Below are positions 6,677 through 15,429 of a stretch of 41,306 nucleotides of DNA, piece by piece. The stretch covers positions 1-41,306 of the forward strand of contig PAIY01000109.1 in the NCBI GenBank assembly GCA_002704825.1, read 5' to 3'. The notes beneath the pieces were generated by a model that saw nothing but the letters and a program-made list of their open reading frames with translations, was not told the DNA's origin and ran no database searches. Made by a program: the position numbers and the translations under genes. This DNA is from Phycisphaeraceae bacterium (GTDB taxonomy: Bacteria > Planctomycetota > Phycisphaerae > Phycisphaerales > Phycisphaeraceae). Position 1 is the stretch's first letter. Each line of letters begins with the position of its first letter.

Positions 6677-8489
6677 ATCGGCTCAACCCACATTGAGTCT
6701 GACAAAGCGATTGACTGTTTGGGCGGTCCTGCTTGTCGTAACGTTGCTGGCTTACACGTCGAGTTACCGCGTGCCGTTTATTTTTGACGACATTCACAGC
6801 ATTGTCGAAAACCCATCGATCCGACATTGGCAAAGCTTGGGGCAGACCCTTAGTGCCCCGGACCAATCGAGTTTTGCCGGCCGACCGGTGGTGAACCTGA
6901 GTTTTGCGTTACAAGCCGGTGACGATGGGCAAATGAATCTGACATCGTTGCACGCGGTCAACAACATCATTCATGCTGTGAATGCGATTCTGTTTTTTGA
7001 GTTGTTGATTTTCATTCTATCGATTCGAGGCTTGGGCCATTTAAACCCATGGGCAATGGTTGCTGCTGCGATCTGGGTAGTCCATCCGTTGGTCACCGAA
7101 GCCGTGGTTTACCTCACACAGCGGACGGAATTGCTGGTGAGTTTGTTTTATCTCTTGACCTGTTATGCGTCGTTGCGATACATGGTCAAAGCCAATGTCG
7201 GCTGGTTGGTGATTGCGATTTTCAGCAGTGTGCTTGGGATGGGCTGCAAGGAAAACATGGTCAGCGTGCCGGTGATGGTGTTGTTGCTTAACGCGGTTTT
7301 GCGATGTCGAACGATCAAATCCAACTGGCCGTTGCATGCAGGATTGGCTTGTACGTGGCTGGTGCTTTGGCTGCTGAATCACAACGGACCGCGCAGCGCC
7401 TCTGCCGGACTGGGACTGGACGTGACACCCTGGCAATACCTGCTGACGCAATCGACAGTCATCCCGTTTTACCTTTGGCAGACACTGACCGGCTTACGTT
7501 TATCCATCGTGCATCACTGGCCGATGCTCGAACAGGTGCATCAAACCCTGCCTTGGAGTTTACTGCCGATCGCGCTGTTGGCTATGACGGTTTGGGGACT
7601 TTGCAAACGGCGGACATGGGCCTTGGCAGGTGCTGCGTTTTTCCTGATCCTCGGCCCGACGAGCAGCGTCATCCCGATACTCACCGAAACCGTCGCAGAA
7701 CGCAGGATGTACTTGCCTGCTGCGATGGTCATCTGTGTCCTGTTACTTGGCCTGGGGCAGTTGATGCGTCACCTAAAGTTCAAGCGATGGCCCGTGTGGG
7801 TGACAGGCTTATTGCTGTCTTGCCTGTGTCTATGGGCAACGCATCAGCGTTTGGCAGATTACAAAAGTCCAACCGCGCTTTGGCAGTCTGCATTGACTTA
7901 CTATCCCGATGACGCGCGCATCCGAAACGGCTTGGCTTATGCTCTGATCCAGAATCAACAATTCGATCAGGCACGCGAGCATCTCCAACAGGCCATCGCA
8001 TCAGACCCCAACGCGGCTGAGGCGTATGGCAACCTCGGTCTTTGCTACCTGCATGCCGGCCAACGCGACGAAGCATTGGCAACACTCAAACAAGCCACGT
8101 CCATCGACCCCACACTGGCTAAACCGTATAACAACCTGGGCATCGTCCTGGCGCAGATGAATAGACTTGACGAAGCGACTACCGCTTTCACCCAGGCCAT
8201 CACATTGCAAAACCATTTCCCCCAAGCGCGATTGAACATGGGGATGACGCTGATCAAACGCAAGCTTTATCCTGCAGCACACGAACAACTCCAACGCGCG
8301 CTGCCCGGACTCGAAGGTGATGACCGTGATACCTGCCTGATGCAATTGGCGATGACGCATCTGGGCATGGGGCAACCCGATCTAGCCACTGCGCAATTAA
8401 ACCGACTGCTCAAACACAACCCCAATCACCAACGCGCCCAAGCGTTGCTCAAGCGATTGCAACAGATGGGCGCAGGTACAGGTCAATAG
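6663..8489 (+). CDS. TMTC-like polytopic membrane glycosyltransferase with C-terminal TPRs
   Basis: The 608-residue protein has about ten transmembrane segments in residues 1-405, then TPR units from about 415 to the end. The region after the first helix, VPFIFDDIHSIVENPSIR with a luminal/periplasmic DD acidic pair, followed by GRPVVNLSFALQ, matches the GT-C type protein O-mannosyltransferase (TMTC/PMT) organisation. Such enzymes transfer sugars from lipid-linked donors to proteins outside the cytoplasmic membrane. The donor and acceptor here are unknown. The start is a GTG overlapping the preceding TPR gene by 14 bp; a TTG at 6669 is an alternative. The coupling suggests the membrane TPR protein and this enzyme work together. 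Confidence 0.75.
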   Translation: MTLTESAQPTLSLTKRLTVWAVLLVVTLLAYTSSYRVPFIFDDIHSIVENPSIRHWQSLGQTLSAPDQSSFAGRPVVNLSFALQAGDDGQMNLTSLHAVNNIIHAVNAILFFELLIFILSIRGLGHLNPWAMVAAAIWVVHPLVTEAVVYLTQRTELLVSLFYLLTCYASLRYMVKANVGWLVIAIFSSVLGMGCKENMVSVPVMVLLLNAVLRCRTIKSNWPLHAGLACTWLVLWLLNHNGPRSASAGLGLDVTPWQYLLTQSTVIPFYLWQTLTGLRLSIVHHWPMLEQVHQTLPWSLLPIALLAMTVWGLCKRRTWALAGAAFFLILGPTSSVIPILTETVAERRMYLPAAMVICVLLLGLGQLMRHLKFKRWPVWVTGLLLSCLCLWATHQRLADYKSPTALWQSALTYYPDDARIRNGLAYALIQNQQFDQAREHLQQAIASDPNAAEAYGNLGLCYLHAGQRDEALATLKQATSIDPTLAKPYNNLGIVLAQMNRLDEATTAFTQAITLQNHFPQARLNMGMTLIKRKLYPAAHEQLQRALPGLEGDDRDTCLMQLAMTHLGMGQPDLATAQLNRLLKHNPNHQRAQALLKRLQQMGAGTGQ

Positions 8490-8525
8490 AGCGTTTCCAA
8501 AATTAATTTTCAACTACCTTATCAA

Positions 8526-8622
8526 AGGGATTGGTGATTAGGGATTTGGGATTAGGGCTGTTATTCAGGTATCGCCTTGTCTTTACCCTAATCCCTCATC
8601 ACAAATCCCTAATCCCTTATCT
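8526..8622. repeat. Imperfect long inverted repeat (GGGATTAGGGATTTGGGATTAG type)
   Basis: The left arm around 8529-8556 (GGTGATTAGGGATTTGGGA) and right arm around 8586-8622 (CCCTAATCCCTCATCACAAA and TCCCTAATCCC) are near reverse complements, each built of short related words. It begins about 35 bp after the glycosyltransferase gene and could form a long hairpin in RNA. Its design parallels 3332-3434. Confidence 0.7.
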
Positions 8623-8721
8623 ACCAAAAACGTGAAAATGAATTGCTGGAAACGCTCATCCTAACACCGTTGCGTGGATGCGCGGTCATCCCCGCCTGCG
8701 GACTTGATGCATGTATTTTTC

Positions 8722-8795
8722 AAGTTGAGCACCAGGTGTTAATCCGGTGCCCGTTGTGCATATGTTCGTCCAGGGGGCACTTGGATTGCGAACGC
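8722..8795. repeat. GGTGCCC/GGGGCAC repeat (family C)
   Basis: GAGCACCAGGTGTTAATCCG and GTGCCCGTTGTGC, then GTCCAGGGGGCACTTGGAT, form an inverted repeat. Copies are at 11451-11527 and 29668-29712, sharing GTCCAGGGGGCACCGGGT or GTCAATCCAAGGGGCACC and TGTGCTC. The rest of this roughly 420-bp gap (8490-8910) holds only the inverted repeat at 8526-8622 and no supported gene. Confidence 0.6.
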
Positions 8796-8910
8796 TCAAA
8801 TACAATGCCAATGACGTCCAAAATGTCGCTGCCCAGGCATGACGAAATAAACGATCGCATCGAGATGAATTGTTTGAAGCACACCCAATTGGGGAGAAAA
8901 GAATTTAACC

Positions 8911-11112
8911 TCAAGCGCTCTGGCGTTGATCGGCTTGATTCTGTTCGTCATCTGGTGATTGATTGAGCCATTGGACAAGGGTCGCATTGAGTTTTTCGCG
9001 GTCGATGGGTTTGGTGGCAAAGTCATTGCAACCGGCTTCCATGCAGCGTTGGCGGTCCTGCTCCATGGCATTGGCGGTCAAGGCAACGATCGGCAAATCA
9101 TAGCCGGCGCGACGCAGGTTCTTGGCAGCAGTCACGCCATCCATCACCGGCATCTGCATGTCCATGAGAATCACGTCAAACGGCTTGCCTGCTTCAAACT
9201 GCTGCATCGCCATGTCAAAGGCAATCTGACCGTTGGCTGCGAGCCTGACATGCAGCCCCATTTTCTCAAGCACACGGCGGATAAGTTTCTGGTTGACCGG
9301 GTTGTCCTCTGCCAAAAGCGCGTTGCCTGAGAGTGTCACCAGGTCGGACATCATCGGTTTGCGTGGGGTCGTTGAGCGAACGGCTTCAGTTGGGTGCTCG
9401 ATCATGTTCACACCTTGAAGCGAACCGGTTGCCAGGACCGTCTTGAAGCTGCTGCCGACCCCGGGTGTGGAGTTGACGTTGATATCGCCGCCGAGCATTT
9501 GCGCCAGTCGTTTGGAGATAACCAGTCCAAGGCCTGTGCCCCCGAATTTACGCGTGGTGGAGTTATCCGCCTGGGTGAAGGGGGCAAAAAGTTTGCGGAC
9601 TTGCTCCTCATTCATCCCGATACCCGTATCGACCACGTCGATGGTGATCTTGGGTTTGGGGACATCGGGCGCATTGCATTTAACGACGATACGAACACCA
9701 CCCTGCTGCGTGAATTTGATGGCATTACCCACCAGGTTCACCAGGATCTGTCGGATGCGAACCGGATCAGACTGAATCAGTTCGGGAATGGGGGAAGTGT
9801 ATTCAACATCCAGTGAAATCTTGCTATCCGCTGCACGGACGCGCATCAGTGATGCGACATCGGCAATGATGTCGGTGATGGAGCAATTGATCCGTTCGAC
9901 ATCCATTTTCCCTGCTTCAATTTTCGACAGATCGAGAATATCGTTGATGATCGTCAAGAGACTCTTGCCGTTATCTCGGATGGTGTTGATGTACTGCGTG
10001 TGTTTTTCCTTGGGCTCATTGGGATCAAGCAGCAGATCGGTGTAACCAAGAATCGCGGTCATCGGTGTGCGGATTTCGTGACTCATGTTGGCCAGAAAAT
10101 CACTCTTGGCCTGGTTGGCGGCATGAGCGGATTCCCTGGCCATCTCCAGTTCAACCGACCGGCGTTCGAGCTCAACCATGCGGCGGAACGCTTCGTCCTT
10201 GGAGTTGGCAGCATCTTCGACATAGGCATTGAGCACCATCTCCGACCACTCATGGGCCTGGAGCATGGCAATCTGATACATCGAAAAACCGATCAACGGG
10301 ATGATCGAGCCAATCACTTTCAGACTATGGGCAAGGATGTACAGCCCACCATAACGTTCGGCGGTCATCGATGTGGCCAACTGACTGCAGGCAAAAACTG
10401 CGATGGATAACGTGATCCACCAGGTCAGCGTATCACGCGTCCTGGTAAACTCACGGACAAAAAAGCCCAGTGCAAAACTTTGGATCACGAAGATGCCAAA
10501 GTCGATCGGACGATGAAAAATGGAGCCACTGACCAGCACGCGATGAACCGGTAACAGCAGACATGCACATGCCAGGATCAGCAGGATACACAGCATCGTC
10601 ATCGGTTCAGACCATGGGTCGGTGTCTTCCTGGGTTTTCTTCCTTTTGGTCTTACGGGTCGGTAGCAGCGTTGCCAGAATCAGAAACACACCAAACAACA
10701 ACACCCCGGTGATCTGGTCGGGCTGCGAATAGGCATCAGCAAAGAACATGAACTTGGATTGTTGCCATTGTGTGGCAGCGCTCACAAAATGATGCGCATC
10801 AGCCAGACCATTACAGAAAAAGGCCAGGCCGACCATCAGGACAAATCGACTGCCCATGGCATAAAATCTCACGAGCAATGCAAAGGCCACCAACAGGCTC
10901 AGAATCGCGCTGCCCAATTCGACAATGGTATGAAACTCGGAACTCACCAACGTGCCGGTGTTATTGATCAAAGGGAAACTACCCATCAGCAGGACGATCA
11001 ACACGCCAATGAACAGCAAGCGATACTTGACCTGACGCGCACCCACTGTGCGTGAAAGGTTTCGCCGATCAAGCTTCATACCAAATGGATTGACCGATTT
11101 TCGATAACCCAT
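8911..11112 (-). CDS. Hybrid sensor histidine kinase with membrane sensor domain
   Basis: The 733-residue protein has about eight hydrophobic helices in its first 280 residues, resembling an integral-membrane MASE-type sensor. A linker helix leads to a HisKA domain with [11 protein letters not shown] (phospho-acceptor H345). The HATPase_c domain shows [18 protein letters not shown] and [10 protein letters not shown]-terminal receiver domain carries [13 protein letters not shown] with phospho-acceptor D651 and a final TKPID lysine. It therefore autophosphorylates and passes phosphate to its own receiver; the output partner is not nearby. I chose ATG 11112 because CGGAG lies about 9 bp upstream; the in-frame ATG at 11148 has no ribosome-binding site. 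Signal unknown. Confidence 0.9.
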   Translation of the reverse strand: MGYRKSVNPFGMKLDRRNLSRTVGARQVKYRLLFIGVLIVLLMGSFPLINNTGTLVSSEFHTIVELGSAILSLLVAFALLVRFYAMGSRFVLMVGLAFFCNGLADAHHFVSAATQWQQSKFMFFADAYSQPDQITGVLLFGVFLILATLLPTRKTKRKKTQEDTDPWSEPMTMLCILLILACACLLLPVHRVLVSGSIFHRPIDFGIFVIQSFALGFFVREFTRTRDTLTWWITLSIAVFACSQLATSMTAERYGGLYILAHSLKVIGSIIPLIGFSMYQIAMLQAHEWSEMVLNAYVEDAANSKDEAFRRMVELERRSVELEMARESAHAANQAKSDFLANMSHEIRTPMTAILGYTDLLLDPNEPKEKHTQYINTIRDNGKSLLTIINDILDLSKIEAGKMDVERINCSITDIIADVASLMRVRAADSKISLDVEYTSPIPELIQSDPVRIRQILVNLVGNAIKFTQQGGVRIVVKCNAPDVPKPKITIDVVDTGIGMNEEQVRKLFAPFTQADNSTTRKFGGTGLGLVISKRLAQMLGGDINVNSTPGVGSSFKTVLATGSLQGVNMIEHPTEAVRSTTPRKPMMSDLVTLSGNALLAEDNPVNQKLIRRVLEKMGLHVRLAANGQIAFDMAMQQFEAGKPFDVILMDMQMPVMDGVTAAKNLRRAGYDLPIVALTANAMEQDRQRCMEAGCNDFATKPIDREKLNATLVQWLNQSPDDEQNQADQRQSA

Positions 11113-11450
11113 GCACCATACTCCGACGGTCTGGTTCGCTGCACACATGACAAGGAATCAGGCCGTCCGCTTCACTGGTCTAGACTTAAGACCGAAGTTT
11201 CATCTCCAGATTCATCGACTAATACCTAAGCCTGGTGAAGAACAACTTGAAAATGGATGGAATGTCTTTGGGTTCAGGGTATCACCTGTGACGAATGAAT
11301 GACTTCGATTCGCGACTTATCGGCGGTCCATGGATGAATGATCAATTCTGGACGAATGCGAAGTCAGATAACCCCCAAAACCTGCATTGGGGAATCGTCA
11401 GGGATTCGTGATTGGGATAGCAATTCCAGTAAGAACGCGTGCTTGCCTAA

Positions 11451-11527
11451 GTACCGGATGTCAATCCGGCACCCATTGTGCTTTCGTCAATCCAAGGGGC
11501 ACCGGGTGAACACCTTGTGCTCTATGA
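11451..11527. repeat. GGTGCCC/GGGGCAC repeat (family C)
   Basis: ATGTCAATCCGGCACCCATT and GTGCTTTCGTCAATCCAAGG, then GGCACCGGGTGAACACC, form the fullest copy of this family. It has outer CCGG, inner GGCACCC/GGGGCACC pairing and a TGTGCTC end. It lies in the 684-bp gap 11113-11796, which also holds the element at 11581-11700 and no supported gene. Confidence 0.6.
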
Positions 11528-11580
11528 ATGGCAACACACGCGTTTTAAACGGGATGGGTATGATTAGAGCAGATCAAAAA

Positions 11581-11700
11581 ATCTCCATGTCATCGCAGTA
11601 TTCGTCATTCCCGCGCAGGCGGGAATCCAGTGGCATTCTGATGACGCTTGCAGATATCACTGGACTCCCGCCTGCGCTGGAGTGACGGAGGATGGAGATT
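11581..11700. repeat. CGTCATTCCCGC-type element with outer TCTCCAT arms
   Basis: The core 11603-11687 is the usual CGTCATTCCCGCG...GGAGTGACG element. Here it is enclosed by a further inverted repeat, ATCTCCATGTCATCG on the left and GGATGGAGATT on the right. The solo hairpin at 36325-36352 has the same outer TCTCCA/TGGAGA arms, so the arms belong to the element. Confidence 0.75.
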
Positions 11701-11796
11701 CATTCATGTTAACGCTCTTGAGATTTGGGTTGTTGCACATCGATCAATTGGCTTTTTTGCCTTGTTGTCTTGCCTTACGAATCCCTGGCCATAACC

Positions 11797-12918
11797 TCAA
11801 CTCAATGCGTCCACACAGACACACCCAACCCGGCCGCGTGGGTTATTGGTATCACCGTTGAAATCATTGAAAAAGACCCAGCGTCCATCGGGGCTGAAAG
11901 TCGGGTGCGGATGCCAGGGGTGCGTTGCCAGTTTCGTCCGCGAAAGCAAAGTCCGTTGACCGGTGGCCGGGTCCAGATAAACCACGTCACTGACGTTGCC
12001 CGCTTCATCCCAGCCACATCCGGGTTGATCCGATGGGCCCGAGGTGTCCACAACCATGTGCTTGCCATCGCGACTGACATTGCAATGCCAATCCCGATCG
12101 GCCTGGCTGATGAGTTGGGCCGACTCACTGGCATCCGCGAAGATACGATAAATCCCGCGCGGTCCAGCCGGACTGGCGCCATAGGCAACCGCAATCGCAG
12201 TCGGTTGGTCATAACACCAGCGTTCATGGCCGACCGCCAGCAGCTTGCCCGGTTCGGCTGACTGCTGATCAAAAAGGCAACGTCCGTTGGGCGCCAGTGT
12301 CGGGTGATACCCGTTAACGCGATCGGGGATTTCGGTTGCAGGACCCTCATGGGCAAAGCCGATCCAATCCGGATCGTACGGGCTGTAGTGGAAGTGGTTG
12401 ATCAGTCGCGTGTCATCTTCCAGGAGCATGCGCGGCTGGAGGGTCTGAAGATCGATTTCCATGCAGCGACTGATGCTATTGGTCTGATCGTAGACTCCAA
12501 AACACACAGCAGAGGCGTCGGGTTTGAGACTCGTCAGATCCGCTAATTGCCAACCCTGAGGGGCGACGTAGATCAGTTGCGGTTTGCTGCCGATGTCATC
12601 GAGATTCAACAGCCAGATACTGTCCTGCACGGAGACCGTGAGAATGTTTTTGTTCAGCGCGATGTCCGGCCAGATGGGGATCGGTTTTTTGTCACGCACC
12701 GGCTGTGGCAGATCAAAGGAAGCGATCCGTCGTCCCGGCGAAATGGACTGCGGTGATGTATCAAGCAGCTCGGTGGTCAATAACCACAGTGACGTGTGAT
12801 CGGGCATCATCTGCATCACGATCATCTGGCGCCCATCGACCGTAAACCCGTTGCTGTGCGGATACGTGTGATAGCGGTTGAGTTCATAGCCACCAAGGCA
12901 GAACATCGGTTGTGGCAT
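11797..12918 (-). CDS. Oligogalacturonate lyase-like (PL22-type) beta-propeller protein
   Basis: The 373-residue protein resembles family 22 polysaccharide lyases, which cleave unsaturated di- and oligogalacturonates in the cytoplasm with a metal bound by histidines on a seven-bladed propeller. Matching motifs are HFHYSPYDPDWIGFAHEGP, DWHCNVSRDGKHMVVDT and HPHPTFSPDGRWVFFNDF, the last with the HPH pair expected in the metal site. No signal peptide is present. ATG 12918 has AAAGGAC about 7 bp upstream, so it is preferred to ATGs at 12936 and 12951. It is divergent from an MFS transporter, which fits uptake and breakdown of a uronate oligosaccharide; that link is inference. It could be a diverged TolB-like propeller without lyase activity. 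Confidence 0.7.
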   Translation of the reverse strand: MPQPMFCLGGYELNRYHTYPHSNGFTVDGRQMIVMQMMPDHTSLWLLTTELLDTSPQSISPGRRIASFDLPQPVRDKKPIPIWPDIALNKNILTVSVQDSIWLLNLDDIGSKPQLIYVAPQGWQLADLTSLKPDASAVCFGVYDQTNSISRCMEIDLQTLQPRMLLEDDTRLINHFHYSPYDPDWIGFAHEGPATEIPDRVNGYHPTLAPNGRCLFDQQSAEPGKLLAVGHERWCYDQPTAIAVAYGASPAGPRGIYRIFADASESAQLISQADRDWHCNVSRDGKHMVVDTSGPSDQPGCGWDEAGNVSDVVYLDPATGQRTLLSRTKLATHPWHPHPTFSPDGRWVFFNDFNGDTNNPRGRVGCVCVDALS

Positions 12919-12977
12919 CGGTTGTCCTTTGCACATGCAGCGGGTACGCAAATGATTGTAGACCGCTCATTTCTCAA

Positions 12978-13009
12978 AAAATGGTCTTTCTCATTTTTCT
13001 GACCATTTT
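12978..13009. promoter_or_regulatory. Inverted repeat in divergent intergenic region, possible operator
   Basis: A perfect 9-bp inverted repeat, AAAATGGTC at 12978-12986 and GACCATTTT at 13001-13009, is separated by 14 bp of T-rich sequence. It lies between the divergent propeller and MFS genes. The spacing suits either a dimeric regulator site or a hairpin. No regulator gene is adjacent. The rest of this 319-bp gap shows nothing else. Confidence 0.4.
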
Positions 13010-13237
13010 AGGGGTTGCTACCTGAATCAAGCGCGATAGCATGTCCCGCTTGTAATTTGTCCAGAGAACGTCTCAGCGGGTTGTGTGACCCTGAAAAAAG
13101 TTGGATCGTCTGCCTGCCTGCGTGTCTGGATTCCCTGTATGCCCCGAAGCTTGTGTTGCCCGGTCAACCGTATGTACGGAGCCGGATCGTGCCTGTTTCG
13201 GATCAGTTGTCGGCCATCCTCCAAAAGGTCTGAGCCC

Positions 13238-14725
13238 ATGCAGTACAAGCGCCCACTACTGCCCAAATGGTTCCGTGAAGAAAAACGCAGCAATCGCCGC
13301 GACTCGGACATGCGACAGTTTGTCAAGCATGTGCCTCTGGGATGGATTTTATCCAACGTCTGGATTTTTATCATCACGGGTGCGGCATTCACCAAGTTTG
13401 CCAAGAGCATCAACCTGCCTGACAGCTATTTCGGATTCCTGGCCGCTGCTCCTTTTATCGGTGCTTTGTTCCAGATTCCTGCAAGCATCATGCTCGAGTG
13501 TTTCGGTCACCGCAAAGCCACCGCGGTGTCCTGCTTCTTGATCGGCCGATTCATGTGGGTCCTTGTGGCACTGATCCCATGGGTGGTCCCCGAAGACCAG
13601 GAATCACTGCGCTGGGGATTGCTGGTGGGCCTGGTGACGGTCAACTGGATCTTCAACAACCTGGCGGGTCCGGCCAATACGGCATGGTTGGCGGACGCGG
13701 TACCCCCATCCTTGCGTGGTCGGTTTGTGAGTTTCTGCCTGCGCTGGAGTCAGCCGGTGATTCTGGCGGTGGTGCTGGGGGTCGGTTTCCTGATTGACAT
13801 TGCGGAAAAAGCGCAAGCCAGACAACCGCTGCTCATGCTCAAACTCTGTAGCATGCTCCTTGCCCTGGGCGGAATGATCGGCTTTTTTGCGATTCTCCGC
13901 CATGCCCTGGCGCCGGACCCCAAACCCGTCGTGGGCAAAGGCTGGAACCCGCAACTGCTTTATAATCTCAAAAAACCGCTGGCCAACCGCGCGTTCCGCC
14001 GGTACCTGCTGGTCAACTTCATCTTCCTCATCGGTACCGGTTTCATCGGTCAGTACATCTGGCTATACATGTTCGACGTGGGCAACATGACCGCATTCAT
14101 GGCCAACCTGCTGATGGTGGCGATGCAACGACTGGTCACCATGTTCACGTACCGATTCTGGGGACGCCGGATCGATCAGCATGGCAAGAAACCGGTGATG
14201 CTCCTATGCATGAGCGTGATGACCGTCGGATTTATGGGGTGGGTGATTGCAGGCCAGGGCGGGTTGGTGCATCTATTGATCGCGCTGCCGATCGTGATTG
14301 TCGAAGCAGCCTGTTTACCGGGTTGGGAGATTACCAACCTCAATATCCTGCTGGATTTTTCCAGTTCCAAACAAGGCGGGACAAGTGCAGCGGTGGCGAT
14401 CAATGCCATGGCTATCGCGATTGGGGGCATTATCTCCGGCGCGCTGGGGTCGCTGTTTGCCTCCGTGTTTAAAGGCGTCCACATCGAATTTCCTGCACTG
14501 GATATGGTAATCACATATCACGTGATGCTGATGCTTTTGGTGGTGGTGATCCGGTTTATCGTGTGTCTGTTGATCCTGCGATTGGACGAACCCAAGGCGA
14601 CAGCGACGCGCGACCTGTTACGCGATGTGAGTACCAACATCTTCCACAACACCCGCCAGGCCATCCTCATGCCCACGCGAATCGTCGGCCAGGTGACCCG
14701 CTGGACATACAAGCTCAAACAGTGA
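13238..14725 (+). CDS. Major facilitator superfamily transporter
   Basis: The 495-residue protein has about twelve hydrophobic helices in two halves, with the basic inter-helix loop ECFGHRKAT after helix 2 and WGRRIDQHGKKPVM at the equivalent place of the second half, as expected for MFS carriers. Helical stretches include VWIFIITGAAFTKFA, LLVGLVTVNWIFNNLAG and MVITYHVMLMLLVVVIRFIV. The frame is open from a GTG at 13085, but residues before MQYKRPLL look non-conserved and ATG 13238 has AAAAGG upstream, so I start there. Substrate is unknown; the divergent oligogalacturonate lyase-like gene suggests a sugar or uronate. Confidence 0.85.
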   Translation: MQYKRPLLPKWFREEKRSNRRDSDMRQFVKHVPLGWILSNVWIFIITGAAFTKFAKSINLPDSYFGFLAAAPFIGALFQIPASIMLECFGHRKATAVSCFLIGRFMWVLVALIPWVVPEDQESLRWGLLVGLVTVNWIFNNLAGPANTAWLADAVPPSLRGRFVSFCLRWSQPVILAVVLGVGFLIDIAEKAQARQPLLMLKLCSMLLALGGMIGFFAILRHALAPDPKPVVGKGWNPQLLYNLKKPLANRAFRRYLLVNFIFLIGTGFIGQYIWLYMFDVGNMTAFMANLLMVAMQRLVTMFTYRFWGRRIDQHGKKPVMLLCMSVMTVGFMGWVIAGQGGLVHLLIALPIVIVEAACLPGWEITNLNILLDFSSSKQGGTSAAVAINAMAIAIGGIISGALGSLFASVFKGVHIEFPALDMVITYHVMLMLLVVVIRFIVCLLILRLDEPKATATRDLLRDVSTNIFHNTRQAILMPTRIVGQVTRWTYKLKQ

Positions 14726-14759
14726 TCCGATTGCGAAGTTGGTGTTACTGGAGGGTTTC

Positions 14760-14854
14760 AAAGCCGTGTCGCTCCTGCGGCACAGGTTGGTTCGTAACAA
14801 GCAACGATACGTCATCAACAAGGCAAACCGCGACTCTCCTGAGTCACGGCTTTT
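14760..14854. repeat. Inverted pair of AAAGCCGTG hairpins
   Basis: The forward copy AAAGCCGTGTCGCTCCTGCG (14760-14788) is followed by a second hairpin, AAACCGCGACTC-TCCT-GAGTCACGGCTTTT (14825-14854), which is palindromic and reads as the family in both directions. It lies downstream of the MFS gene and could end its transcript, though neither copy has a long U-run. Confidence 0.7.
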
Positions 14855-14960
14855 ACTGTAATCTCACCCATTTGAAAAAAATTTCACCTTTTCATTTGCA
14901 CGGTTTGTATCTGTATTCTTCGTTTCACCTGACGTCTGAATAAGCGTCAAGGGCAGAAAC

Positions 14961-15188
14961 ATGAGTCTTTTCATTCCAAAAGTTGGAGCCCCCTCGGCAT
15001 TTCCCACGCCCACCGGGCCTGTAACCATGGGTCGTGTCGGTGAGTTTCGTCGCATGGTCGACCGCTATAACCGTGTGAGTCAGGGCGGTACGGAAATTTC
15101 GGGCACGACACCGTTCATCAGCAAGATGAACCAGAATGTCCGCATGGTCAAAGCACGCATCCAATCCAAAATCGATCTGATCGCATAA
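14961..15188 (+). CDS. Small protein of unknown function
   Basis: This 75-residue ORF starts at ATG 14961 (MSLFIPKVGAPSAFPTPTGP), with GGGCAG about 5 bp upstream as a weak ribosome-binding site. It is basic and has a Pro/Gly/Ser-rich N-terminus and a C-terminal half predicted to be helical (MNQNVRMVKARIQSKIDLIA). No membrane segment, signal peptide or metal motif is visible. I do not recognise the family. Support for its being real: it has its own upstream AT-rich stretch and a palindromic element 33 bp after the stop that could end its transcript. It could still be chance. Confidence 0.45.
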   Translation: MSLFIPKVGAPSAFPTPTGPVTMGRVGEFRRMVDRYNRVSQGGTEISGTTPFISKMNQNVRMVKARIQSKIDLIA

Positions 15189-15220
15189 TCTGAATTTCAA
15201 TCCATCAAACCAATCCCCCA

Positions 15221-15297
15221 AGAGCCGCGCACGCAGTAAGCGGTTGTCTTGACGCAGGTCCATACGCAACGGGACCGCTTACTGCGTGCGCGGCTCA
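15221..15297. repeat. 75-bp palindromic element, GCGCACGCAGTAAGCGGT arms
   Basis: The arms GAGCCGCGCACGCAGTAAGC (15222-15241) and GCTTACTGCGTGCGCGGCTC (15277-15296) are exact reverse complements and continue inward by GGT/ACC; the loop is about 30 nt. A second copy sits at 21523-21595 with a different loop. Both lie shortly after the 3' end of a plus-strand gene, so they may act as transcription terminators or RNA stabilisers, or be small mobile repeats. Confidence 0.85.
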
Positions 15298-15345
15298 TTG
15301 TGCATCTCACCACCTGCATGGCCCCTGTGCAAGCCATTCGCGCAT

Positions 15346-15378
15346 AAAAAACCCTGCGTCACACGAACGCAGGGTTTG
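15346..15378 (-). terminator. Rho-independent terminator of the SYLF lipoprotein gene
   Basis: Read on the minus strand, stem AACCCTGCGT / ACGCAGGGTT with a 7-nt loop is followed by a run of T residues (the A-run at 15346-15351 on the plus strand). It is about 50 bp past the stop of the minus-strand lipoprotein gene. Confidence 0.85.
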
Positions 15379-15429
15379 TTGTTTGTGCCAACTTCCAATC
15401 GGATCAACGTCCGATGGTTGTTATTGGGA

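Noticed and set aside
13085..13237. GTG-initiated N-terminal extension of the MFS transporter
   Set aside because: The 51 residues are rich in Cys/Arg/Ser and do not resemble a transporter N-terminus; ATG 13238 fits better.
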